Source of the DNA: Fasciolopsis buskii
Lineage: Eukaryota > Platyhelminthes > Trematoda > Plagiorchiida > Fasciolidae
NCBI GenBank assembly: GCA_008360955.1
Contig: LUCM01002916.1
Coordinates: forward strand, 3,623 to 67,622
Direction: 5' to 3'
DNA: 64,000 bases
Shown here piece after piece: positions 45,521 to 55,959 of the stretch; position 1 is the first letter of the stretch; the number at the start of each line of letters is the position of its first letter. A program made the position numbers and the translations under genes. The notes beneath the pieces were generated by a model. It was not told the DNA's origin, ran no database searches, and saw nothing but the letters and a program-made list of their open reading frames with translations.

Positions 45521-45787
45521 ATGGTGGAATACTCATCTTACATGCCTGCACATAACTGGGTGGTCAGTACCAAATCGTTTTCGGTCGTCAATACTCAAAC
45601 CCCACCTACACGTACGGGCTCAGTTGGCAAGAGGATCGATGTGACGAAATTACCCGCATATACAAAACAATGCAACAAAAACCGTAAACAAAATAGCACT
45701 ACACTCCGTATGCCTAACAAGCAGAATGACCTTGTGATGATCAGGAATCTCGATCTTTCTGACGTAGATAAGGGAGCCTGGATTGCC
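45521..45787 (+). CDS. candidate coding exon (possibly first), product unknown
   Basis: The open frame from an ATG at 45521 gives 89 codons up to a consensus donor, ATTGCC/GTAAGT. The second half is rich in Lys, Asn and Arg (AYTKQCNKNRKQNSTTLRMP) and ends NLDLSDVDKGAWIA, which reads like a real protein. The frame is open 11 codons further upstream, but no good acceptor is seen, so it may be a first coding exon. It ends in phase 0. The downstream intron starts with a TCTG-rich tract. Confidence 0.4.
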
Positions 45788-45897
45788 GTAAGTTCATGGG
45801 GAAATTAATTTTTTGTTACGCTTAGCCCCTCGACTACGCTACAGCAAACCCGATGACTTACGTGGCATCTTGGCAGAAAAAAGTCAGCCACAAAAAT

Positions 45898-46050
45898 GTC
45901 TGTTTGTGTGTCTGCCCGTTTATCTGCCTGTCTGTCTGTCTGACGATCTGTCCATCTTTCTTTCCGTTTGTCTGCCTCTCTATTCGCCAGTCTTCCCGTC
46001 TGTCTGTTCACTTTTCTATTTGCCTGTCTGTTTGTCTATCTTTCTACAGG
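45898..46050 (+). repeat. degenerate (TCTG)n / (TCTT)n tract
   Basis: Four-base periodicity with TCTG, CCTG, TTTG and TCTT variants runs over about 150 bases. Open frames across it in several phases are a product of the periodicity. Confidence 0.85.
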
Positions 46051-46954
46051 TATGATTTTCGCTTCATTTTAATAATCCGTGGTTTTTCTCCGATAAGAAA
46101 GTGAAGCTTTCAGTCAATTCAACAATGACGCTATTTCAAAATATATGAATTCGAGGTCATTAGTTTTGGATGGCAAATTTTCGCTCCGTAGTCTCCATTG
46201 CATTTGGTACATTTTTTAGAGGCTACAGGGATGACAAAAAATTACACAAAATTAAAATTTAATCTAATGGTTTCTTGTTATTTAGGAAGGTAACCAAGAG
46301 CATTTTAATAATTAGGGTGTCACGAACACAGAACCACGTGAGAAAAGCATGAACCACAGGGAAAATTCTAATCATCATGTGATTTTTAATTGGATCCATC
46401 ATCCAGTCACGCTTCTAACGATTCAAATCAGATTCTAGTGAGAACCGAAGAAAGGAGCGCACTAGTGATGGTTGGACTGGAGAGTATCGGGTACGCATAC
46501 CTGAAGAGCAGCAATGATAGCGAAAAATGCATTTAAAAAAGGAACTTCAGAAAATGATGAGAGGATCCACTCTACCATTACACCGCCTCACAATCTACTA
46601 CACTAGGAGGCTTTAGTAATCAATTCCCCTATACGAATAAACATCGTCACTGTCACCGATTGCGAGTGAATTAGGTTGGATGACACTTGAATTGTAAGGT
46701 AGAAAATTCTAACAGATCGACTTTTACTTGATACAAAATTCACATACAAAATTGCAACGAAAATAAAACAAAGTTGGCTGATCTAAGGCTATCGACCCAT
46801 TGCCCGTATTTTAGCTGCCTTACAAGACGGCCGAGAGTGTTCGAAGTTGTTGCGTGTTCGGTCATGATAGTTTCGCTAGATTTCATTATATACGTGAAAC
46901 AGTGTTTAATGTTCCCATCGTTTTGCTTCTTTTGATAATGAAAAAAACGTCGTA
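46051..46954. other. no gene recognised
   Basis: I see nothing beyond short A/T runs. Confidence 0.4.
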
Positions 46955-47100
46955 CATTATTTTCAAGGAGGAGATTGCAACTATCAGAGGGGCGTTGAGT
47001 GGAAAAGATGACAATCGTTAGGAGCAGTTGAATCCGCGAACTTTACGTCCATATGCGACGAGGTTTTCCGCCTGACCAACGCGACTGAAGTGTTGCAAGG
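46955..47100 (-). mobile_element. tRNA-derived SINE, copy 4 (minus, diverged)
   Basis: The minus strand has a GACGTAAAGTTCGCGGATTC segment, where the family has GACGTGAAGGTCGCGAGTTC, followed by a diverged body. An A-box-like GGTCAGGCGG lies at about 47080-47071. Confidence 0.5.
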
Positions 47101-47990
47101 TAGAGTAGAACCATCTGCCTAGCCAGACGGGTTCCGAACACCACTCGGCTTGGTTACCCATTGTGCTGTGCTGACACCTGGTTGATTACATGGACTTATT
47201 GAATGCGGATGAAGTCTTCAAATTGATCTAGAAACTTCGAAGCAAACTATCGGGATCGAACAAATTCTGGGTTTTATCTACAACCGCGGAAACCATCATT
47301 TGTTTATACGATTCTTCCCTAGATGCCCAGAAACAGTTCGTGCAAACACCAAAACTTCTCGGCCTATTCGCAATCCCGAAAATCTGTTCATTCTCGAGTT
47401 TTCCCTAACTTATAATATCTATCGTCACCCGTTTCAGACATACCCATTAACATACAGGCATATACTCATACACACAACAGGGGACGTCTTAACTATTATA
47501 AGGGGAAAGTATCAAGTCTTCCCTCATTTAATGTCCCATATGTCCAGTGTCATGTATTGACATAACTACGAGTAGCTGAAAACGATTTTGTTCGTTAAAT
47601 TACGTGATTTCTCGAGGGTTCTAAGTCAACTAGATGAAAATAATCATTGTCGTGACCCTATGGGAGAGATTTTTTGATGTTCATAAACAAAGAGCCAATT
47701 AGAGGAATTTTATATGATAAAGTGCAGTTTACAAAGAGCAAGTAGAAAGCCCAGCTATTCAGTGTCTACTGTGGTTTGATTTACGAGTCGTAAGAAGAAA
47801 GGTTAATCGAAAAACCCAGAAGCTTTCGGACTGATTAACTGCATTAGAATAATACAGAATGAATGACTAGTCGGGGGATGGTTTCGGTAAAAATAATGCC
47901 ATATTTTGCAAGTCATATCAAACCAGTAGCTGGCTGTCACTTCACCTCCGGAGAGATATCGCGGATATCACGCGCATTCAAATCCCAACA
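47101..47990. other. no gene recognised
   Basis: The plus frame 47300-47560 is unassigned. Confidence 0.4.
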
Positions 47991-47994
47991 CGTC

Positions 47995-48170
47995 CGGTGC
48001 CCAAGCGGATAAGGTTGTGACGTTTGGACGTGAAGGTCGCGAGTTCGAATCCGCCCACCGCCGGTCAACTTCCTCACTTGGTAGCCCTCTGTTGACTGTG
48101 ATCCCCTTCTTGAAAAATGATGTACATTGTTATTTCATTATTAAATAAATTAAAAAGATGAAAAAGAAAG
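47995..48170 (+). mobile_element. tRNA-derived SINE, copy 5 (plus, well preserved)
   Basis: This copy reads GTGCCCAAGCGGATAAGG (A-box region, 47998-48015), GACGTGAAGGTCGCG, a B box GAGTTCGAATCC (48040-48051), a CCGCCGGTCAACTTCC body, and GCCCTCTGTTGACTGTG. It then has a stretch ending in TTATTTCATTATTAAATAAA and an A-rich tail to about 48170. The head resembles a long-arm tRNA (Leu or Ser type). It is one of the cleanest copies. Confidence 0.8.
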
Positions 48171-48449
48171 AAAAACTGGAACCATTTGGGGAGCATATCC
48201 ACCAGGAAGGTGCAGCGCGGGAAATCCGAGGATAAGTGACGAAATTATGCATCTCAATTTGAAATTCCTTCCAACTGGCTCTGGAGAGTGACAAAAGAGT
48301 TGGAAAATGTAACTAGTTGTCACTTTTGTATTACTTTGTCACAGTCATACGAATACAATTTACTTCTAGTCGAAGGGATCAACTAGCAAATGGATTTTAA
48401 GTCCTAGGAAATTTTCCAATAGGGCTGCTTTATCTTATAAATTCTCAGC

Positions 48450-48612
48450 GGTCAAACGGCAACATCAAGGCTTTTCGGTTTAGATATCGCCGACTCGATT
48501 TCTCACCTTGTCGGTCAAATTCCTCACGAGGCAACCATCGGCTGGCCGCGACCTCCTTCCCGAAAATCGTGTACCAGTGATGCAAGAAATAGAAGATTAA
48601 AAGATAATACTA
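48450..48612 (+). mobile_element. tRNA-derived SINE, copy 6 (plus, diverged)
   Basis: It lies about 280 bases after copy 5 in the same direction. A GCGGTCAAACGG head, a weak B box, GTCGGTCAAATTCCTCACG and GGCCGCGACCTCCTTCCCG body words, and a tail with GATTAAAAGATAATAC place it in the family. Confidence 0.6.
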
Positions 48613-50150
48613 AAAACCGGTAAAATGATTTACAGGACAGCATAACGGTCGTTCGGAGAAGAGAAAGGCTTGCTACCAACGTTAAGGCCCTAGAAAATCT
48701 GACAAAAGAATTTACTCGGTGTGCCACACTCATGCAACAAGACTGGAACTCTACGTACCACTAACTTCTTCATTTGTTTGTAATTCACGTGGAAAATGTT
48801 CAGCCTATATTTTTTCAATCTAAAATCACAATTTCTCATTTTGCTTAAAGTTGAGTTGCAGAAATTTCGCGCTTGGACTTTTTCTAGTCATCTTTTACTT
48901 TACTCGTCAAAACCTGATTACTAGGCTTCGTCTAAAAGCTGCGCTACCGCGAACATAGTGAAGACAAAAAGAGGGTGTGAGGCTGCTAAAATCTTTGCTG
49001 TTTGGTGTAGTTTATTAATGGTAAGCGCACATACATATCCATACACCAGTTGCAACGATTCTCTACTCTGTAGATTCATATCTTATAAACTGTACTGACA
49101 AATTAAGAAATTCCGAAAGCAGCTGCTTGCTGGATTCGTGTTCTTGATACGATAGTAGGGATATTTCACACAATTTAATACGTTTGCATCGAGTTCGAAT
49201 ATACAGATTAAATGGGAGTTTTGTTTATTTGTACGGGAACTGTTTGGCCCATTTTGGAACGTGCACACGCATTGCAAAATATCATTGTACGTCACTCTGA
49301 GACCATTATCAAAGAGACAGTTACTAATCAATCACTTCATATGAATTGCTTACACACGCTGATTTGCCTGTGCATGTAGCCTTATCATTGTTATCAAACC
49401 AACGTCAGCATTTTTTTCCAGTATAAATATTTGTGTGTGTGTGTGTGTGTGCTTGGTGGATTACGTATGCATCGATGTTCATTAAAAAAGGAGCTCCGTG
49501 TCAATCCGTGGTACTTTTAGTCCACTAGATTCGGTGCTTGTTCTGTGGAACCGGAGTCAGGTCCTCATTTCATCGCTGTTGTGATATTGTTTTGTCGAGT
49601 GATAGACACAACTAGTTGGATTATTGATCAATTCGGAGATCACGTGGTGTGTGCACGCAGATAGCCAACGCAATCGGAAAAACGTATACCTAATCTCAAA
49701 CTAGGATCTGCGTGTGCATTGATCCAATTACTGATTGACTTTAGTGTCAGTAGTTGTTTTCGTGCCAGTTTGGAATTGATGGCCTTTGAGACACACATGT
49801 TAGCAGTATGTAAACAAATATGTAAACTAAATTTGAGATATGCGTATGTACGTACGTAGTTGTTTTTATACGTGCTTTTGTGCGGACGACGCGGCCCTCA
49901 CTTAATTCTTTGTATCATGACTTGAATTACGCATTCGCACACATTCGTATATTCGGTTGGCGGAAGCCACGTCAGTTTATGGAAACAGTTGGATGTCCGA
50001 GGTGATGTCCACGCATAAATTTTGTTATGACAGCAGGGCTGTTTAACCAGAGTTATAACGGAGATTACAAATATTAATTTCCCAAAGGTATCGATGGATT
50101 TCCCGTAGATGTGCAATGGAACATATACAAAATGGAACCAGACCTTCTAA
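48613..50150. other. no gene recognised; (TG)n tract
   Basis: A (TG)n tract lies at 49431-49451. Frames are short and unassigned. Confidence 0.45.
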
Positions 50151-50155
50151 GCTTC

Positions 50156-50203
50156 GGTTAGTCGGTCAGCTGGTCAGTAGGTCAGTCGGTCTGTCAGTCA
50201 GTA
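50156..50203 (+). repeat. GTCAG/GTCGG short tandem array
   Basis: Variants of GGTCAGTC are repeated about six times, directly at the tail end of SINE copy 7. Confidence 0.7.
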
Positions 50204-50204
50204 A

Positions 50205-50385
50205 TTCTTTTATCTTTTATCATTCACTTCCCTTATTAGAGACATGACGTGCACTATTTTTCAGGGGGGCTTGCGGCCGCCAGAGGTTGCCAAGCCGCGA
50301 AGTTGACCGACAGTGGGAGGATTCGAACCCACGACCTTCACGTCCAAAAGCCCCGGCCTGATCCGCTTGGCCATCGTCAACCCAT
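50205..50385 (-). mobile_element. tRNA-derived SINE, copy 7 (minus, well preserved)
   Basis: The minus strand reads GATGGCCAAGCGGATCAGG (A box, about 50375-50357), GGACGTGAAGGTCGTG, and a B box GGGTTCGAATCC (about 50331-50320). CAACTTCGCGGCTTGGCAAC body words follow, and a tail GATAAAAGATAAAAG at 50206-50220. Confidence 0.8.
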
Positions 50386-50389
50386 CAGT

Positions 50390-51294
50390 CGTTTCTTCAG
50401 TCACGTATTCTCGTCGTACCTGGTGATGATTTTTTGTTTGACCGCTAGCTTTTTCGTCTCCATTGTGTTATGCGGTTCAGTTGTGTTGCATGAACAAATG
50501 GGAATTTTAATCACGTGCTTCTCACGACCTTCTTTCAAATGGTAAGCATTTTCCAATTTTTTTTCTAAATGCACGTTGCATCTGCCTGCTGTACTTCTTC
50601 ACGTCAAGCCAAATTTCTCCAAATTGGAAGCATTCAGCAACCATGTATGACCAAGTACCTGGCCCAGTCTATTTTTTCCAGTTACTGTTTGGTGTTGCTC
50701 GAACCATCATCAAGTGAAGACTAATTCCAATTTGCCGTGCTCATCCACTGTCTCATAAACGAGACATGAAACAAAGAGCACATTCTTTGGGGCTAATTTT
50801 TTTCATCTCTTTGTCTGACTGGCTAGGGTCCTCTCGTCTCATGGCCTTTTGCTGCCTCATCTAAGACCTTCGGTGGATATTTGAAATAACTAAAAATCGG
50901 CGACAAAAGATTTTTTCCGTGTTTAGGTAAAAAGACAGCGAACAACCAAATCGTTCCTCATTCATGCTAATTTTTGTCGGAGCTGCTTCCCAGTGCAAAC
51001 GGTTCATCGGAAACAACTGCTTTGTATGGGTCTGTTGATGCTGTCAGAAACCAGTGGTTTATCCGGTAGAATGACAAGAAGACAGATAATCAATTGAACC
51101 ACTTATTTGCTCTTAGGTATGTGTTTCCACTCACAACGCAAACAATATTTTTACCGGAAAATTGGAACATTCACCTGAAATTTTGTTAGCCTTGAAAAAA
51201 CTGGTGGTTCCTTATGGTCATGTACCACCACATGATGCATTCTAATTGTGCACTATAACTGCTAACTTGCATTCCTTCTCCATACAAGGTAAAC
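50390..51294. other. no gene recognised
   Basis: I see no coding or repeat signal that I can support. Confidence 0.4.
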
Positions 51295-51452
51295 ATTTTT
51301 TTATCTTTTACTTCTTTTATTGATGAAATAACAATGCAAATCGTTTCTCGGAGAGAGGGCCGTAGCCAACAGAGGGCTGCCAAGTGGGGGAATTGTCCGG
51401 CGGTGGGAGAACTCTCGAACCCACGACCTTGTCCGCTTGGCCACGGCCGACT
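51295..51452 (-). mobile_element. tRNA-derived SINE, copy 8 (minus, internal deletion in head)
   Basis: The minus strand shows GTGGCCAAGCGGACAAGG directly followed by GTCGTGGGTTCGAGAG. The roughly 15 bases that separate A and B boxes in the other copies are missing. The body and the tail (AAGTAAAAGATAAAA) are as in copies 2 and 7. Confidence 0.75.
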
Positions 51453-51505
51453 AACTTTTGGTTGTTAATCCCTCATTTGTCGAGTGAGTTCACTTACGCA
51501 ATAGG

Positions 51506-51592
51506 AATTCAAAAGTTGACGCTGCGAGCCAAAATCGAACAGGCGACCTTACACTTACGGGACAGACGGTCCACCTCTGAGCTGCCGTAGAC
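51506..51592 (-). repeat. tRNA-Thr-like repeat or pseudogene
   Basis: The minus strand reads TACGGCAGCTCAGAGGTGG (A box), GTCTGTCCCGTAAGTG with a CGT anticodon in loop position, and GTCGCCTGTTCGATTTTGG (B box). The anticodon stem and acceptor stem do not pair well, so it is a pseudogene or a SINE head of a different family, not a working tRNA gene. Confidence 0.4.
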
Positions 51593-51599
51593 ATGAATC

Positions 51600-52670
51600 T
51601 CGAAGGTAAATTGCTTTATTAATTCACTAAACAAACTCCAGAATACGGTTCATCGTAGCGATATCGATTGATAAAACTTGGCCGATTTACCCACTTTAGA
51701 ACAACGCTAAATTGATAAGCCAGGCCCACTGAGTCGTGTTTCGTCGCAGACTGATTGGTGCAACATGAAGCAGCGTATCTTTGTGGTTCACATTTTCATA
51801 TATAATCAATACTCACACAAACATGTTGCAGCCCAATCATGCATGGAAATTTCGTTAGATCACGTCTGACGAGTGAAGGATCGAGGAAAGAACCAGAATC
51901 AGATTCCGAATTAAAATAAATCTTTTCCTTTCGTCCCTGCAAAAACCATTTTATCATATCACTTTTTTTGGCGAATTTGACCTAAAAGTAATCCTAGGAG
52001 ACTTGTAAAAATTCCGATAGAAATGAAATACACTGATAGCTGAATTCGTATTTGCCATGCGCATCCGTCAGATCCAATCATTCACCGTCCCCGTTAACAT
52101 GAAACGTTAAGGATTTGAACTTCTCATTTGCAGTCTCGTGCCTAGGTTCCGGCTGAGTAGTCAGACTAGTACATGTTCACGTGTTCTTATCATCGGCGTG
52201 CACGGTAATTCGTATTGAGTAGTAATGCAGGCAGCAATCTTGAAACAATAGTTGCAGTTATTTTGATTTGGTGAGCAGGATTCCAATGCTATTTCCATAA
52301 GCCGGTCGAGTTAAATTCTGCATTGGTGGTTGGAATCGAGTTCCCGGGACTACTGTAAGAACACTCCAAGGAGGACTTTCTGACCAATTCCATCCATCAG
52401 GCACACACTTCTTTTCGGAGTGATGATCAAAATTTCCCTGGAATCAATTGCCACTCGTCAGGTGTGCGTACTCGCTATTCACCTGTCCAACCATTCCCTT
52501 TCTGAAGGTCCGCCTTGCTTGACCGACAAAGTTCCTGCAACGATTCACCATGTGATTCTTAACTGAACTTATCATCCATTCACACAACTAACGATTTAAA
52601 TGAGATTCTAGTGAAAATTGTATACGGGTAAGTCGTCTTGTTCCCGTGTCTGGCTCCCTACGTCTGTTTG
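51600..52670. other. no gene recognised
   Basis: I see nothing that I can support. Confidence 0.4.
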
Positions 52671-52679
52671 CATGCATGT

Positions 52680-52862
52680 GTAAATGCATGGATGCATGTG
52701 TATGTATGTACGTATATGCATGTGTGTACGTATATGCATGTGTGTACGTATATGCATGTGTGTACGTATATGCATGTGTGTACGTACATGTATGTATGTA
52801 TGTATGTATGTATGTATGTATGTATGTATGTATGCATGTATGTATGTATGTATGTGCATGCG
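52680..52862 (+). repeat. 18-bp minisatellite followed by (TATG)n
   Basis: An 18-base unit, TGTGTACGTATATGCATG, repeats about five times, then TATG units run for about 60 bases with a few CATG variants. The six open frames across it, on both strands, come from the repeat unit lacking stops. Confidence 0.9.
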
Positions 52863-52899
52863 TATGCACATATGTACTTGTGTAAATGTGCATGAGTCG

Positions 52900-53755
52900 G
52901 CACGCATGCACTTATATGCATGCGCATATTTACTTATAGTATTATTACTGTCACTTTGCATTTCATCTATATTATAGAGCAAACTAGTATAATGTTCGGA
53001 GATATTTACTTAAACAATAAGACCTGTGGCCAGTTGTGGTTCACTTGTTGGCCGGGGAAGGTCTCATTGACTGGGTGTTGAGTTCTACATCGTCAAACAA
53101 CAACACCTGAACAATTGCATTATTTCTGGAATGCATTTTGATGGTATTGATTTTGTCAAAATACCTGTACGCTCTCTTGAACATTAGTTCTGACTATCTC
53201 GAGGACATCCTAGTGTTCGGAGATCAGCATCATGAAAAATGCCAATCAAATGATTTCAGTTCATATAAGTACCACTTGAAAACAAAAAAAAAACGCTCAC
53301 CTACCGTGTTTACCAAATCCTAACATCAAGTTAACTGCATAAACTGATGGTTGCTTTTGCAGCGAAGATCAAAGTTTGTTTAAAGCCTCATCTTCGTTGA
53401 GATTACAGTTACACATGAAAAGAAGAGAAGAAGAGAAGAATTTACAAACCACATGCAGTGTGTGGATTGACTAAATAAATAAGTTGTCATTAAATTATTC
53501 CCCCTTGTTGCTGGGGGGAAAATATGCCCGGAACGAAACAGATTAATCATAGTGATCGCACTCAATAATAGTTCATCGGGTGTAACCTGTTTTGTGTTTC
53601 CATACTCATTTGTTTACCTATTTTGTGTACGGTATGTGCCTAAACTGATATGGGAACCGTCCTCCAGTGCCGAAGTTTGCTTATAGACAAGAAATACGAA
53701 AGTCATCATCAAGGTGGTTGTCAAATACCCTGCTGATACCGGACACGCGAGAGAA
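52900..53755. other. no gene recognised
   Basis: A purine-rich AGAAGAG tract lies near 53420-53440. No gene is called. Confidence 0.4.
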
Positions 53756-53760
53756 GTAAT

Positions 53761-53940
53761 TTATTCAATCCTGTCAGCAAAATCCCACCATAGGTCTTTG
53801 AAACTGGGACGCAAATAACGTAACCAGTGCGGAAGCTTTGACATCCCGGTTGGTGAACAGTTGGCATTGTTTTCAGTATGCTGAGCTGTTGACTCATTCC
53901 GATTCGAGCGATGATTCATTAGCCAAGTCCCGGAATTGGA
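53761..53940 (-). CDS. candidate terminal exon, product unknown
   Basis: On the minus strand an acceptor-like TTACTTGATGCAG opens a 59-codon frame. It includes MSKLPHWLRYLRPSFKDLWW and ends at TAA, which overlaps an AATAAA. The Trp-rich end reads like a folded protein. It starts in phase 0, matching the end of the exon at 54888-55033 upstream on the same strand. The plus strand offers a rival reading of the same bases: acceptor TTGTTTTCAG at about 53876 and a frame YAELLTHSDSSDDSLAKSRN to a weak donor GTAAAT. Only one can be right. Confidence 0.3.
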   Translation of the reverse strand, partial: SNSGTWLMNHRSNRNESTAQHTENNANCSPTGMSKLPHWLRYLRPSFKDLWWDFADRIE

Positions 53941-54887
53941 CTGCATCAAGTAAATTTTCATGGTTATCACAAGGCAAGGCGGTTCACTGGAACAATGGAT
54001 AACCGCCTGACAGTCCAATCATAATTAATAAATACGGTTATCATACTTATGCAACCATACTAGTTTTCGTAATTTCATCAATTACTGTAGTAATACTAGT
54101 CCATTTACTCTGGTTTCCCGTTTTTAAAAGCCATATGAACAATGACTTAGGAAGAGGGAATCCTGAGCCATTAGACCATTACCAAAGAGGAAAGTTGAAC
54201 ACGCCAAATTCACGTGCGAATTCCAAGGTGTAAATTGTTAGACCACGGGCATATTCGGGCTTGTTCGTCGACCGTTGTGTCCACGTATAACACGGGATCT
54301 GCGGGCCCTACCTGGCAGCTTCGAGACAAAGCGCTTCAGTGCAATCTGTAATTTATTTGGAAACTTTCCACTATCAAAACGAGGTTAATAATGCCGACGA
54401 ATTATATCAAATCCGAAGTCCGATTGCTCATTTTATAGATTACGGTCTCGTATACAACAAACGTGGACCATTATCCAATGCGTACGACCAAGGTCAATGC
54501 ATATTGTAATTATCGTAAGATCCAGTCTCTTGAAAACAGATTCAAAGCATGCTAAAGTTGTCCACACAAAATGTGATTATACGATTCGACTCGGCCGAAT
54601 GTTCGGCATTGGATAAGCTTAGCGTGTCTGTAGACAGTGGCCGAAATTGATACTTGCAGTGTGGTTAGAAATTCTTATCTCACAGCATACTTGAAAACGA
54701 TGTTTGGATAGTCCCATCATCTAACACTATCAACGTGATCGGGAGGTGTAAAATCGGTGAGTTTCGAGTCAGTTCACATTGAATCATGGCGGAAAGGTGG
54801 ATCCAGAGGTTCAAACACGCATATGTCCAAGTGGTGAACGTATAGCGCTGCAAGACAGACACGCATTTATTGTTTCAGAGGCCTTAC

Positions 54888-55033
54888 CAATTGTTCTAGT
54901 TGTTGGTTTAATCGCCTTTTTTCATTATCCAGCAATATTGATCGTTTGCTAGTTGCTGGGTTCCCACCCCGGTTTATTTCTTCACCTAGTCTCCGTAGGG
55001 GACATTTAGTTATGCGGAATCGAAAATGTTCGG
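54888..55033 (-). CDS. candidate internal exon, coiled-coil-like end, product unknown
   Basis: The minus-strand segment of 146 bases lies between an acceptor (TTACAATCCCAAACAG) and a strong donor, CAATTG/GTAAGG. The frame reads EHFRFRITKCPLRRLGEEIN, then NPATSKRSILLDNEKRRLNQ and QLEQL. The last 15 residues have the heptad and charge pattern of a coiled coil. It starts with two bases of a split codon and ends in phase 0. It is among the best exon candidates of the window. A 31-base segment at 55929-55959 ends in the matching phase. Confidence 0.45.
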
Positions 55034-55928
55034 CTGTTTGGGATTGTAAAGCCAAAATAAAGCACATTTCAATGCCCAGTACGGATACTCTGGTCCCCGA
55101 ACGCCACTGATCGCATGTTGTACAACCCGTAAGAAGGTGGATGATAAATACAGTCTCAAACGTTTGCTATGACTTTGGTACAATGACAAGAAAAAAAGTT
55201 GTCAAGGTGTTGGAACACAAAACGCACAATCAGCGTTTTTTTGCTTTCGGCGACTGCTATCACGAGGATTCCAAGAGGCTCCTTCTCGTTTAGGCGTATC
55301 CTTTTGGCTTTCCTAGTCTCAGTTAAAGGATGTCAGCTTGTATCATCCGCTGAGTCACTTTCAATGCAAGGCTAAAAGATAGGTTCCCGTTGGAGTAACA
55401 GATTAAATACACGATTAGTATGAATTCCCATTAGTGGGACAAACGAAATGTCACACTGCGTGAAACGAATTGACTAACTTAACCGTGCACAAGCACACAC
55501 AACTGAGTAGGCTAATGCAAAAATGTTCGCCAATTTATTTTCTTTCTACTTCTAACTTATGGGGTTCGACTGAATTTATTTCGTCACGTGATCACATTGT
55601 TTTCTGACAATTAATATCTAACTTGAGAAGATTATAAACATCAATTTACTCTGTTTACAATTTATTCTACAATAGCTGTCGGAAATTTTTAGTTCATCTC
55701 GGGAATGAATTAGGATTGTCGAATAGGAAAGTAACTGATAACAAGGATTTGAAGTCGAAGCGGGCCATAATGCCTGCTTATTTATAGTCCTTTTCCTGGA
55801 AAGTCGTTACTAATTTCCCGGTTTCCAAGACGATCCAAAAAAACAAAAACAAATGGATTTTGGTCGACAGAGAATTGATTTTTATATGTCAGACAGAGCA
55901 CCAGATACGTTCATCTAATTTGTCTTAC

Positions 55929-55959
55929 CGTTTAAATGTGGCCTCCAAGTTGGAACACC
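55929..55959 (-). CDS. candidate small exon upstream of the coiled-coil exon
   Basis: The 31-base minus-strand segment lies between GGCTCTCTAG and a donor AAACG/GTAAGA. In phase 0 it reads GVPTWRPHLN plus one base, which joins the two split bases at the start of the exon at 55033. It is very short; the support is the phase match and the strong donor. Confidence 0.25.

Noticed and set aside
45805..46104. Repetitive frames rich in Cys/Leu/Val and, opposite, Arg/Asp/Thr/Gln
   Set aside because: They result from the four-base TCTG-type periodicity.
51506..51592. Functional tRNA-Thr gene
   Set aside because: The anticodon loop and both boxes are visible, but the anticodon and acceptor stems do not pair well enough for a working tRNA.
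52588..52982. Six overlapping open frames on both strands with repetitive Cys/Met/Tyr/His text
   Set aside because: They are produced by the 18-bp and TATG tandem units, which lack stop codons in every frame.
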